24,233 bases of DNA, taken from the IMG/VR virus record IMGVR_UViG_3300023109_000138, positions 1 to 24,233 of that record; one strand, written 5' to 3'. Source of the DNA: a virus. How positions within the stretch are numbered: the first letter of the stretch is position 1; the number at the start of each line of letters is the position of its first letter. Positions 1 to 7,537 of this stretch are shown here, in pieces. The notes beneath the pieces are model-generated. The model saw nothing but the letters and a program-made list of their open reading frames with translations. It was not told the DNA's origin and did no database searches. The position numbers were made by a program, and so were the translations under genes.

Positions 1-81
1 AATACATTTATTATTTAATAATGTATCAATGTCTGAAATATTAGCCCCTTCAAAATATGTTTTTAAATTATGTAGTGCCAT
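1..81 (-). CDS. Start of an unidentified gene, cut by the window edge
   Basis: An ATG at 81-79 opens a reading frame that stays open for 27 codons to the window edge, beginning MALHNLKTYFEGANISD. The ATG overlaps the TAA stop of the upstream nucleotidyltransferase gene by one base (TAATG), a translational-coupling arrangement also seen at 10533, which supports it as a real start. Too little is visible to assign a family. Confidence 0.6.
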   Translation of the reverse strand, partial: MALHNLKTYFEGANISDIDTLLNNKCI

Positions 82-1352
82 TAGTTTCCGTATTTTATGA
101 TTCCCATTAGCTGGTTAATCGCAGCAAAGGTACCTGTTAGTTTAAAGGTTTTTCCTTTAAATTTAAAAACTACTCCTTCAGTTGGGATGATCGACTCAAT
201 ACCACCAATTCCCTCTAGTCTTTTTAGTTCTCTTTCAACCTTCGCAATTTGAGTAAGGTCTCCATTCTTTTTAATCTTGTCAGCTTCAGTTCTAATCTGA
301 TTATGTAATCTTGCCTTCTCAGCATCTGGATTAGCAGCAACAAAATTAGAAGCGTTCTTTAAAACATCTGCACCTAACTCTAAAAATAGATTCTCAAAAG
401 GTAAAATGTTTTCTTTATACTTCTTATTTCTTTGACCATCAAAATCTTTAACAGCCTTATTTTGTTCCGGTGTTAATTCCTTCTTTAATGCAGTTAACTT
501 AAGAGTCTTCTTATCTAAGTAAGCCCATCTTAAAAGTAAACCCTCTTTATGTGCAGGGTCTAGGTCTGCAAAGTTCTCTTCGATTTGGCCTCTCCACCAC
601 ATCTCGTGATACATTTTAACCTCATCTTGATCTGATAGACTATAAGTATCTCTCAGTTTATTTATCGCCTTTTCGTAATAGCCGACTCTATCATCAAAGT
701 TAATGTCTTTTCCTAACTTTAAAATTTGAGGGGGAATTATTGTAAACGTATTTTGCACATCCGCTTTTAGCTCTTTAAGTGCTTTAACTATTTCTGATGC
801 GATATTCTCTTCACCTATGATATTACCCTCACCATCAGTAACTTTCATACCGTGGAATTGAATAACATCTCTGTCATAATAAATTACATTAGGGTTTTTA
901 GAGTAAATTAACTCCATATTGATAAAAGACTTACCATCTTGGAATACAGATTGGTCCTTAAGCTTTGGGAGTGCGTCTGCTAGGTCTTTAGCAGCAAAGA
1001 TGAATGTTTCTTCAACCAGCTTCGAAGCGTGGCCAGTGAACATCTTAATGATACCATTTAAGTCGAGTGGATTGGCTAATTGTCCCTTATTTCTAGCGAA
1101 CATAGCATTACCATCCTTTACAGTTGCAAATACATTCTGACCATCTGTCTTTTCAGTTGGTGCCTCTTCAAAATCAAGACCTCCTTGTAGTGCAGATCTT
1201 ACAATAGTTTTAAAATCAGCAAATGTTAATGAGTGGTCATCGAATGGATGCATCATGTGGCCAGCGGCCCCACCTTCAAATACGAAATTGTCCAAGTTAT
1301 TGACCTGGACTTTCTCGCTTAAGAATTCTTTAAATGTATATAGTTTCTTCAT
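81..1352 (-). CDS. Ligase-like nucleotidyltransferase with a capsid-targeting-like N-terminus
   Basis: The protein has 423 aa. Visible motifs fit the covalent nucleotidyltransferase (DNA/RNA ligase and capping enzyme) fold. Motif I is K68-T-D-G71, the likely lysine-nucleotidyl site; FARNKG follows at 85-90; a motif III-like FINMELIY lies at 143-150; a motif IV-like EGVVFKFKG lies near 392-400 with KLTG after it. The segment EGGAAGHMMHPFD (26-38) is, to my recollection, a hallmark of an uncharacterised family common in marine T4-like phages. The expected chemistry is transfer of AMP or GMP to the lysine and then to a nucleic-acid end; the substrate is unknown. The first residues, MKKLYTFKEFLSE, resemble the T4 internal-protein capsid-targeting leader (MKTYQEFIAE), and V24-F-E26|G27 resembles a prohead-protease site. 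It follows the 549-aa repeat protein by 19 nt, so the two are probably co-transcribed. Superfamily call fairly sure; ligase activity and packaging are inference. Confidence 0.72.
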   Translation of the reverse strand: MKKLYTFKEFLSEKVQVNNLDNFVFEGGAAGHMMHPFDDHSLTFADFKTIVRSALQGGLDFEEAPTEKTDGQNVFATVKDGNAMFARNKGQLANPLDLNGIIKMFTGHASKLVEETFIFAAKDLADALPKLKDQSVFQDGKSFINMELIYSKNPNVIYYDRDVIQFHGMKVTDGEGNIIGEENIASEIVKALKELKADVQNTFTIIPPQILKLGKDINFDDRVGYYEKAINKLRDTYSLSDQDEVKMYHEMWWRGQIEENFADLDPAHKEGLLLRWAYLDKKTLKLTALKKELTPEQNKAVKDFDGQRNKKYKENILPFENLFLELGADVLKNASNFVAANPDAEKARLHNQIRTEADKIKKNGDLTQIAKVERELKRLEGIGGIESIIPTEGVVFKFKGKTFKLTGTFAAINQLMGIIKYGN

Positions 1353-1371
1353 AAGAAGTTTTAGATTGTTT

Positions 1372-3021
1372 TTATCCTAACGATGATTGTAATGCACCAA
1401 CTGCTGCACCATAGTCACCGTCGTGTTTAGTTAATAAACCGTCTACAACTTCTTGAGCTTTTTCTTCATCGAATTCGTCACCGAATGCTTGTTGTAAAAC
1501 TGAGAATGCATACTCTTTAAAATCTTCATCAGACTTTACTTCTGCTTCGTTAGTTGTTTCTTCTTCAACAAATTCTTCTGCGTTTTCTTTATCATCAGCA
1601 TCAACTGCTTCTACGTCAAATTCTTCATCGCCAACTTTAAAGGTCTTTTCACCTTTTGCAATCGCTTCAGCTCTTGCAGCTCCGAATGCATTTCCTTCTT
1701 CAACATCTTCAGTTTCTTCAACAAATTCTTCTGCGTTTTCTTTATCATCAGCATCAACTGCTTCTACATCATATTCTTCATCACCAACTTTAAAAGTCTT
1801 TTCGCCTTTTGCAATTGCCTCTGCTCTTGCAGCACCAAATGCATTTCCTTCTTCAACTTCTTCGTTTGATTCTTTAATTACTGGAAATTTCTTACCGTTA
1901 AACTCAAAGTCTTCAGCATCTTCTTCAATAGCTTTAGCTCTTGCAGCTAAGAATGCATTACCTTCATTCATCACAGACTCGTTAGCCCAGATTAATTCAA
2001 ATGCATCTACTATTTTTTGTGCTGGTTGAGAGTAACCAAATCCATCTAAGAATACTGCCATACCTTCAACGATACCGATACCTGACCATCCAGCTGCATT
2101 AGCTAGACCGGAGGAATGTTCGTCTAATAGGTTAATAATTGTTTTCTTACCAACAGGAATTGCCATGCCACCTAAATTATCAATGTCTACCATGATAGTA
2201 CTAATCGTACCCCCTAGTGCTTTACTTACTGGGTCTCTGTATGAGTGGAAGTTAGCGTCTGTTAGGGCTTCAGCTAATAAGTATCTACATGCTCCTAAAA
2301 AACTTTCAGAGTTTGCAATTGCAGAATGCTTCATAAAGAATGTATTTAAAAACTTAGAAACCTTCTTTGCGTCTCTTGCGTTACCTTTACTTGGTTTAAA
2401 TGCTTCATTAATAATCAGTGACTCAAATGCTGGAATTAATTCTTTATCTCCATATACATCTGCCATATACCATTTACCATCTCTTTCATCAAACAAGTAA
2501 ACGAATTCTGCTCCTGCTCTTTCGCTAGCATCAGAAATATAATCTTCGATTTTCTTAGCGTCACCTTTTAGAGTTGTTTTATCTCCGTAGAAATTAATCT
2601 TACTAGGATCTGCTTCCAAACCTGAGCCACCCCCTTTCTTAAGTAAAAACTTAACTGTTCCGGAATTCATGTAACCCTTCTTAATTGTAGGTAACATGTG
2701 GTCTGGATAACCATCGTAGTGCATATACACTGACTCTATTTTTCCTCTTTTAGAAATAATACCAACTTGTGATCTGGTACCTTCTTCAATGATAGCTAAA
2801 GACTCAGATACTTCAGAAGCACCTAGCTTAGCAAAAAATTTGTTTCTGTCTTCTTCGTTTAAATCTTTTACAGATGTAACGCCAAACTCAGATAATAATG
2901 TTTCGAATTGGTAAGCTGACTCTGTACGAGCTGCTTTTTGTTCTTCTTCTAATTTCATTTTTGTTGCTTCAGCGGAAGCGTTAGCGAAATCTTCAAAAGA
3001 CTGTAGTTTTAATGAACCCAT
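1372..3021 (-). CDS. Phage protein with tandem C-terminal 'GNAF' repeats, possibly head-associated
   Basis: The protein has 549 aa and no named function. Residues about 80-205 form a module around VYMHYDGYPDHMLP (98-111), a pattern I recognise from many uncharacterised phage proteins. A central alpha-rich part follows (about 206-345). Then come three 'EGNAF-AARA-AI' modules starting at residues 352, 391 and 442; copies two and three are about 50 aa and nearly identical. The C-terminus (about 497-549) is an acidic helical domain ending GALQSSLG. Each module is preceded by hydrophobic-x-E|G (MNE|G, VEE|G, VEE|G), close to the T4 gp21 prohead-protease consensus. The gene has its own GATATATAATA element 36 nt upstream, overlapping the end of uvsW, so it may be expressed apart from the replication genes. 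A scaffold or internal head protein is possible, but a tail or regulatory role is not excluded. Confidence 0.65.
   Translation of the reverse strand: MGSLKLQSFEDFANASAEATKMKLEEEQKAARTESAYQFETLLSEFGVTSVKDLNEEDRNKFFAKLGASEVSESLAIIEEGTRSQVGIISKRGKIESVYMHYDGYPDHMLPTIKKGYMNSGTVKFLLKKGGGSGLEADPSKINFYGDKTTLKGDAKKIEDYISDASERAGAEFVYLFDERDGKWYMADVYGDKELIPAFESLIINEAFKPSKGNARDAKKVSKFLNTFFMKHSAIANSESFLGACRYLLAEALTDANFHSYRDPVSKALGGTISTIMVDIDNLGGMAIPVGKKTIINLLDEHSSGLANAAGWSGIGIVEGMAVFLDGFGYSQPAQKIVDAFELIWANESVMNEGNAFLAARAKAIEEDAEDFEFNGKKFPVIKESNEEVEEGNAFGAARAEAIAKGEKTFKVGDEEYDVEAVDADDKENAEEFVEETEDVEEGNAFGAARAEAIAKGEKTFKVGDEEFDVEAVDADDKENAEEFVEEETTNEAEVKSDEDFKEYAFSVLQQAFGDEFDEEKAQEVVDGLLTKHDGDYGAAVGALQSSLG
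1552..1854 (-). repeat. Two ~150-bp tandem coding repeats (GNAF modules 2 and 3)
   Basis: Two adjacent direct repeats, roughly 1552-1701 and 1702-1854, encode residues 390-490 of the 549-aa protein. They differ mostly at synonymous positions, plus Tyr/Phe in VGDEEYDV/VGDEEFDV and a short ETEDV/ETTNE difference at the boundary. A more diverged third module lies just before them (residues 352-383, about 1873-1968). The near-identity points to recent duplication or continuing homogenisation by recombination. Confidence 0.85.
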
Positions 3022-3056
3022 TTTTATTAAATTTATTTTTTAATACTTTACTATTG

Positions 3057-3067
3057 TATTATATATC
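3057..3067 (-). promoter_or_regulatory. Candidate phage promoter element GATATATAATA upstream of the 549-aa gene
   Basis: An exact copy of the 11-mer GATATATAATA on the minus strand, overlapping the uvsW stop codon, 35 nt upstream of the ATG at 3021. The same 11-mer occurs at 7501-7511 (-), 7592-7602 (+) and 15579-15589 (-). It resembles the T4 late element TATAAATA in composition and in the absence of an obvious -35 box. If spaced as in T4, transcription would start near 3052 and leave a short A-rich leader. Promoter function is inferred. Confidence 0.5.
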
Positions 3068-4567
3068 ACCGTCAAAAGTAACATTTTTTACCTCAAACGG
3101 GAACTTCTGTTCCTTATAGATCTTTTGACGTGCTTTGGAATGTCTAATAAGATAGTTATCCCAATCTGGTGATGATAAGTCATCTACGAAATCAATGATA
3201 TTTACCTCTGATTTTGTATGGTGTTTTCTTAGTCCCCTACCGATTGATTGTCTAATTATGACTTCCGATTTAAACGATTCGGTAAAGAAGATGTTATGTA
3301 TTTTCTTAATCGAGATCCCTGTTGAGAACGTACCATAAGAGGCAACAATGACAACCTGTGCGCCTGCTTCCATCTTCTTCTTGTATTCTTCACGGATGTC
3401 TTTGTCGGTATTACCATCCACATAATAGATGGGTTTGTCACTATCTTGGCGCAGTTTCTCATAAATTCTTTTGCCGTGTTCGATTCGGTGGAAAAGAACA
3501 AGGCTATTCCCACGTACTCTGGAAATAATGTTACAAATGAAAGCCAAGCGCCCTGTTGAATTGATGACATAATTACTTTCAAATCTGAAAACGTCTTTAC
3601 TTTCATATCTGTTTTGGGACATCTCATAAAAAGCATTCTTTGTGCTCTGAGGTGCATAATCCATTTTTATTACTTTCACATTACAACCTGCAATGTGACC
3701 TTCATCTTGAAGGAATGCCGCATTGACCTCTGTAATCACAGGGCCTGTATGTGCCATTAGGGTTAATCTATCTAACGTCTTTGCTTTTGGAATTGTCCCC
3801 GAGAGTCCAAATCGATAGTTTGCAGCAGTACATTTGTGTAGAATTGTTTTAATAGAAGTAGACTTAGCCTTGTGAGTCTCATCGATGATTACAGCGTCAA
3901 ACTGTTCAAAGTATTCTTTATCTTTCTTAACAAGAGATTGATACGTACCAATTACCATGTTTCTACCTGGTCTAATCTTTTGACCAGAATAGATCTGTTG
4001 TACCTTAATATTCGTTGCATTACGCCAGTTATAGTCCATAAAGTCCTCAGAGGCCTGTACAACTAACGAAACGTTTGGGACAATAAGTAATATCCTTCCA
4101 GCCTTGCCCTTCTCTAACATATACGCAATAGCCATATACGTTATCAAGGTTTTACCAGCTGATGTTGCTAATTCACTTAGACATCTTCTAAATTTTAGGA
4201 TATTATATGCTGCCTCGATTTGATAATCTCTTGGGTCTAATTCATGGCCATCAAAATAGTCTTCTGCCCACTTTGTAAACTCTTCTTGTTTTACCGAAGG
4301 ATCGAATAGTGAAGTAACACCATTCATCTTTAACTCGAACTTGTATTGTTTACACAAATCCATCACCTCTTTCCAAAGCCCAGATGGAATCCACTTATCA
4401 TCCTTAATATAGGAGATATAGCCATCCCATAGCCCCTTCTTCACAAGAGGGTGAAAGCGCCAGTTTTCAATTCTACGATTAAATGTAATATTGAGTTGTT
4501 CTATTTCTAGTTCACTCGCATCATCAATACGCAGAAACTGCTTATTATCTGTTAAACTCAGTTCCAT
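3059..4567 (-). CDS. uvsW: UvsW-type superfamily 2 helicase (recombination and branch migration)
   Basis: At 502 aa it is close to the roughly 500 aa of T4 UvsW. An N-terminal domain (1 to about 105) precedes the helicase core. Visible motifs: a Q-motif-like RDYQ (113-116), Walker A ATSAGKT (134-140), motif Ia-like LIVPNVSL (161-168), motif II DETH (229-232), motif III SGT (256-258), a motif V-like YGTFSTGISI (411-420), and motif VI QSIGRGLRK (440-448). T4 UvsW is an ATP-driven RNA-DNA and DNA-DNA helicase that unwinds R-loops and branched intermediates and shifts initiation from origin-based to recombination-dependent replication. The start lies one base after the uvsY stop (TAA-A-ATG), so the pair is likely translationally coupled; a uvsY/uvsW neighbourhood is also found in T4. 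All core motifs look intact. Confidence 0.95.
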   Translation of the reverse strand: MELSLTDNKQFLRIDDASELEIEQLNITFNRRIENWRFHPLVKKGLWDGYISYIKDDKWIPSGLWKEVMDLCKQYKFELKMNGVTSLFDPSVKQEEFTKWAEDYFDGHELDPRDYQIEAAYNILKFRRCLSELATSAGKTLITYMAIAYMLEKGKAGRILLIVPNVSLVVQASEDFMDYNWRNATNIKVQQIYSGQKIRPGRNMVIGTYQSLVKKDKEYFEQFDAVIIDETHKAKSTSIKTILHKCTAANYRFGLSGTIPKAKTLDRLTLMAHTGPVITEVNAAFLQDEGHIAGCNVKVIKMDYAPQSTKNAFYEMSQNRYESKDVFRFESNYVINSTGRLAFICNIISRVRGNSLVLFHRIEHGKRIYEKLRQDSDKPIYYVDGNTDKDIREEYKKKMEAGAQVVIVASYGTFSTGISIKKIHNIFFTESFKSEVIIRQSIGRGLRKHHTKSEVNIIDFVDDLSSPDWDNYLIRHSKARQKIYKEQKFPFEVKNVTFDGDI

Positions 4568-4568
4568 T

Positions 4569-4991
4569 TTATAGTCCGTTTAGAGACAATCTATTTCTTA
4601 TTGCAAAACCCATATTATCCAGAGTCTTCACTGAGTCTCTAAAGAATTCTAGTTGATTTTCAAGATGAGATAATACCATGTTCTCATCTGCTAGGTCATT
4701 CTCTAGAAACTTTTCTTTTTGTTTCTCGCCTAGTTTATAGTCGTAATTATAGTAGCGGATATACGCATCTCTATATCTAGCAGAGATCGCGGTCTTCTGT
4801 TCTCTTATCTTTACGTTTAGATATGCAATCTGATCTACGCAGGTCTGTCTTGATGATAACACATTGGCTATCACTTCTTCCATTCCATCTACTTTCTTTA
4901 GTCCCCTTGCAAGACCTCTAATAGTATCAGACCACTGTTGTCTTTGAGCACTCAACTTTTGGTCCAGTGCCTGAATCTTTTCTTTGCTCAT
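4569..4991 (-). CDS. uvsY: UvsY recombination mediator
   Basis: The protein has 140 aa (T4 UvsY has 137) and is highly charged and helical. Alignment by eye to T4 UvsY matches a central RYRDAYIRYYNYDYK stretch with an acidic EKQKEKFLENDLADENMVL-like helix after it, and a C-terminal GFAIRNRLSLNGL that parallels GFAIKHIQDMR in T4. In T4, UvsY oligomers load the UvsX recombinase onto gp32-coated single-stranded DNA by displacing gp32. The location directly before uvsW and downstream of gp32 in the same transcription unit supports the call. The gene follows the 69-aa ORF after 10 nt. No uvsX lies in the window. Confidence 0.85.
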   Translation of the reverse strand: MSKEKIQALDQKLSAQRQQWSDTIRGLARGLKKVDGMEEVIANVLSSRQTCVDQIAYLNVKIREQKTAISARYRDAYIRYYNYDYKLGEKQKEKFLENDLADENMVLSHLENQLEFFRDSVKTLDNMGFAIRNRLSLNGL

Positions 4992-5001
4992 ATTAGTTAT
5001 A

Positions 5002-5211
5002 TTAGAACAATGACTTTTTGTTTGGATTTGACCTTACAAACTTAGCGGCTTTTTGGCCCTTTTTAAGTTTAGGTTTTTCCACAACAAAGTCTTTGCTCTC
5101 CACGTTAAACTCTTCAACATCAAAACCCACAATGAGTTTATTGCCCTTAAATCTTTGGGAGTCCTTAAAAAAATCTTCTAATTTATCTTCCATTTCTTCT
5201 ATACGTACCAT
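5002..5211 (-). CDS. Small protein between primase and UvsY, unidentified
   Basis: The protein has 69 aa. The N-terminal third is acidic and helical (MVRIEEMEDKLEDFFKD) and the C-terminal third is basic, ending NPNKKSLF. The ATG at 5211 overlaps the primase stop by 13 nt; a second in-frame ATG at 5193 lies just after that stop and could be the true start. Tight packing in a co-directional replication block argues that it is real. The last residues, KKSLF, recall short sliding-clamp-binding tails such as the end of RB69 DNA polymerase (KKASLFDMFDF), so a small clamp partner, possibly a gp33-like late-transcription coactivator, is conceivable. I see no convincing sequence match to gp33. Confidence 0.6.
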   Translation of the reverse strand: MVRIEEMEDKLEDFFKDSQRFKGNKLIVGFDVEEFNVESKDFVVEKPKLKKGQKAAKFVRSNPNKKSLF

Positions 5212-6275
5212 AGATCTAATTCGCTTGATGTGAAATACTTTTCAATTTGTTTCCATGCATCTGATTTTTGCTGGTAACATACTTTCACCAAGTCGTTTAG
5301 GTCCTTGATATTATATGTATCTAGCTTAAAATCAGTAAGAAATTTAGACCACATAAATACTGGTCTACCCTTCTTTAGCTTCTCTGCCATTTTCTTTTTA
5401 CCTGTAGTATCGTTATCAAACATATAACGTACTGTTGCCATCTCATCAAATTCTTCTGTCGATCGACCGGCAGTGGCCAATGCTAATGAGTTGTGCATAA
5501 ACTTTGCGTCAAGTGGTCCTTCAAATAGAGTTACTGGCTGTTGGAAATTAACCTGCATAATACCAAATAGCGTTGATGCCTTTGCAAGTTTATTTAATTC
5601 CTCTTGTGGTAACTCAAGTGGTTTATTCCACTCTTCATAGAGTTTAGGTAGATCATAAGTCAAATACCTTGACCCATAGCCTTTCATTCGTCTGGATTGT
5701 GCGCCGATAATTTTACCTTCCATTCCCTTATTTAAAATCCAAAGGCGATTACCTTTAGGGGAAAATAAGAACTCATCAGCTTTATTGTGTAACAGCCTAT
5801 CTTTAAGCTGAAACCATATCCAGTCTCCTGGTTCAATTTTTTTAGCGCCAAATATCTGTTTAAACTCTGCTACAGTTAGTGCCTTCTCTTGGACGCTAGC
5901 AAGTGAGGCGTTTTGTAATACTTGTTCTTGACTAACCTGAGTCTTATTGGCTTTAATATAGTCAATAATAGTAAATGAGTCGCCTGAATTAGGCATTCTC
6001 ACTTGATGGTCTTTTAATAGTCCATAAAGATTAGTATGGTGTGAACAATTGTAGCAATGATACTGAAGCGTATCCCAATACATGTTACCTCTCTTCTTGG
6101 TATCATCTTCATGGGAATCACCACAATAAGGACACGCCAGGGTTATACGCCCTGGCATGTCTTTAAGTAGTTGCTTGTTAGGAGTAGTATGATGTTCTAC
6201 ACAAACTTGTTTTAGTGCTACTTTAATTCTACTCTTAAGCTCCTCTGTTATTTGTATATTAGAGGTTGAGGTCAT
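5199..6275 (-). CDS. 61: DNA primase, T4 gp61 type
   Basis: At 358 aa it is slightly longer than T4 gp61 (342 aa). An N-terminal zinc ribbon is seen as C48-P-Y-C51 and C74-Y-N-C77 with aromatic surroundings, typical of DnaG/gp61 primases. A TOPRIM-like catalytic core follows: FEGPLD (251-256) supplies the conserved glutamate, and MFDND (285-289) the DxD acidic pair. In T4, gp61 works with the gp41 helicase in the primosome to make short RNA primers for Okazaki fragments. The gene overlaps the end of gp32 by 17 nt, implying coupled translation, and its own end overlaps the next small ORF. The next methionine is residue 40, so the ATG at 6275 is the likely start. No gp41 helicase is in view. 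Confidence 0.93.
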   Translation of the reverse strand: MTSTSNIQITEELKSRIKVALKQVCVEHHTTPNKQLLKDMPGRITLACPYCGDSHEDDTKKRGNMYWDTLQYHCYNCSHHTNLYGLLKDHQVRMPNSGDSFTIIDYIKANKTQVSQEQVLQNASLASVQEKALTVAEFKQIFGAKKIEPGDWIWFQLKDRLLHNKADEFLFSPKGNRLWILNKGMEGKIIGAQSRRMKGYGSRYLTYDLPKLYEEWNKPLELPQEELNKLAKASTLFGIMQVNFQQPVTLFEGPLDAKFMHNSLALATAGRSTEEFDEMATVRYMFDNDTTGKKKMAEKLKKGRPVFMWSKFLTDFKLDTYNIKDLNDLVKVCYQQKSDAWKQIEKYFTSSELDLWYV

Positions 6276-7191
6276 TCAAGAAAGAATCTAAATCATCATC
6301 CGTGTTTGCCTTCGCTGGTTCTTCAGTCTTAGTTGCTGTTGCTGTTGCTGTTGCAGCTGCTACTGGAGTTGCTTCTCTCTGTGGCTCTGCCTTTGGAGCA
6401 GTTTTTGTAGCCGGAGTTGAAGTTACCTCTGCGATAGAATCACCTGGATTTAGATACATTCTTAGAACGTTATTTACGAATGCTCTTGTGTCTTCATCCC
6501 AAGCTTTGTAGTCATAGCCTGCAAGTGAAGGAGCGCCTTCTAGTTCTGCTTTAATAGATGTCATAGTATCTTGAGATCTTTCCGCTGGAGAGTCTCCCAT
6601 TACGATAGCTGATTTGTTAGCCGAGAATTTCGACTTATCATAGTTATTATATTCACCTTGTCTTGTGATAACTAACTCAAAGTTCTTACCTTCGAAAAGG
6701 TCGAATACTTGTGTTGGCTCACCGAAATCAGGCTTCAATTCTGAGTCGATTTTCTCTTTGATCTTGTAACCAAACTTGAATACTTTGTAAGTACCCTCTA
6801 GTTCTGGGTTTTGTGGATCTTTAATAATTTTGATAAGAGAATAATACTGTTGACGTCTCTTTAATTTCTCTGATGACTTACGGTCTACTGCAGAATCTGA
6901 TTTTCTTAATTTCCAGAATACATCTGCAATTGGACAGTGTTCACCAATTGTTTGAGGAGAGTCTACTAATTTACCATCTCCATTAGAGTTAGTTAACCAG
7001 TGTACGTACTTTTGAATCAGAGATTTTCTTGGGTTCTCTGGGTTTGGAACAAAACGCACTAGTGCTTTGTAAGTTCCGTCTTTGCCGTCATCGGCAGTTG
7101 GTTTGTAAACTTCGTTTACGGTTGTTCTTTCAGGCTGGTGTGTTTCCACATCTTCCACGCCTAAGTTAAAAATGTCAAATGAATCGCTCAT
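6259..7191 (-). CDS. 32: Single-stranded DNA-binding protein gp32
   Basis: The protein has 310 aa (T4 gp32 has 301). A polar N-terminal segment is followed by an OB-fold core (about 40-245) containing YKALVRFVPNPENP and the VHWLTNSNGDG region. An Ala/Thr/Pro-rich linker spans about 255-295, and the acidic tail DDDLDSFLNDLNL (298-310) is the classic protein-interaction tail of gp32. In T4, gp32 coats single-stranded DNA and recruits polymerase, primase, UvsX/UvsY and gp59. Oddity: of the T4 zinc ligands (His64, Cys77, Cys87, Cys90), His64 aligns and there is a Cys at 86, but it is the only cysteine in the protein, so the zinc site appears lost. It heads the gp32-primase-ORF-uvsY-uvsW cluster and is preceded by an 87-nt AT-rich leader. 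Confidence 0.93.
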   Translation of the reverse strand: MSDSFDIFNLGVEDVETHQPERTTVNEVYKPTADDGKDGTYKALVRFVPNPENPRKSLIQKYVHWLTNSNGDGKLVDSPQTIGEHCPIADVFWKLRKSDSAVDRKSSEKLKRRQQYYSLIKIIKDPQNPELEGTYKVFKFGYKIKEKIDSELKPDFGEPTQVFDLFEGKNFELVITRQGEYNNYDKSKFSANKSAIVMGDSPAERSQDTMTSIKAELEGAPSLAGYDYKAWDEDTRAFVNNVLRMYLNPGDSIAEVTSTPATKTAPKAEPQREATPVAAATATATATKTEEPAKANTDDDLDSFLNDLNL

Positions 7192-7278
7192 AATTTTCTT
7201 TTAGTTGTTTAAAATTGTTTAATAATGAAATACTTTAATGTCTTTCAGTTCCTTATAGTTGTACAATATACAATAGTT
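7192..7278 (-). promoter_or_regulatory. 32: gp32 leader: AT-rich spacer, possible promoter or translational operator
   Basis: These 87 nt separate the 64-aa ORF from gp32, the longest gap inside the replication block. The distal part contains TTGTATATTGTACAA (with the palindrome TTGTACAA), and the part next to the ATG is a C- and G-poor stretch with two TTTAAACAA-type repeats. T4 gp32 represses its own translation by binding an unstructured A/T-rich leader, so a similar operator is plausible here. I found neither a pseudoknot nor a copy of GATATATAATA. Function is inferred from context. Confidence 0.35.
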
Positions 7279-7473
7279 TCAATCTAGTGTTAAAATAGCT
7301 GGACAGCGCCCAGACCTTGAGTCTGCAGGCAATTCCTTCCAAGTCCCGTCCTCTTGCTTAATCAGCCCTGATTTGTGTAGCAACTCCTCACGTTCTTGCG
7401 AAGTGATTGCGTTGGCTTCCACCATTTGTTTGAGAATCTCATTGAGACGGAAGTAGTCCGCTGTTATCAACAT
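7279..7473 (-). CDS. Small hypothetical protein upstream of gp32
   Basis: The protein has 64 aa, starting MLITADYFRLNEILKQ and ending ILTLD. It looks like a small soluble helical protein with a KSGLIKQEDGTWKEL segment. The family is not recognised. Support for reality: the exact GATATATAATA element lies 28 nt before the ATG, an A-rich leader (AAACAAAAG) follows, and the local base composition is richer in G+C than the flanking non-coding DNA. It is the first gene leftward from the divergent regulatory region and may be co-transcribed with gp32 and the replication genes. Confidence 0.6.
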   Translation of the reverse strand: MLITADYFRLNEILKQMVEANAITSQEREELLHKSGLIKQEDGTWKELPADSRSGRCPAILTLD

Positions 7474-7500
7474 GTCAATTGTACTTTTGTTTATTATACA

Positions 7501-7511
7501 TATTATATATC
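7501..7511 (-). promoter_or_regulatory. Candidate promoter element GATATATAATA facing left (64-aa ORF / gp32 block)
   Basis: Exact minus-strand copy of GATATATAATA within TAGATATATAATA, ending 28 nt from the ATG at 7473. The same 13-mer sits on the plus strand at 7590-7602, making a divergent pair. An A-rich AATAAACAAAAG leader lies between the element and the start. The upstream edge overlaps the palindrome at 7509-7522. Promoter function is inferred from repeated occurrence at gene starts. Confidence 0.55.
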
Positions 7512-7522
7512 TAAATTTAGAT
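7509..7522. promoter_or_regulatory. 14-bp perfect palindrome at the left-facing promoter
   Basis: ATCTAAATTTAGAT is its own reverse complement and overlaps the upstream edge of the left-facing GATATATAATA element by three bases. The position would suit an operator for a dimeric DNA-binding protein. AT-rich palindromes arise easily in such DNA, so this is only a candidate site. A second, looser inverted repeat lies nearby at 7538-7545 and 7568-7575. Confidence 0.3.
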
Positions 7523-7537
7523 TTGTTTCTTCATAAT

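Noticed and set aside
3256-3657. Minus-strand open frame of 133 codons within uvsW
   Set aside because: It lies in another frame wholly inside uvsW, whose helicase motifs are intact over the same stretch.
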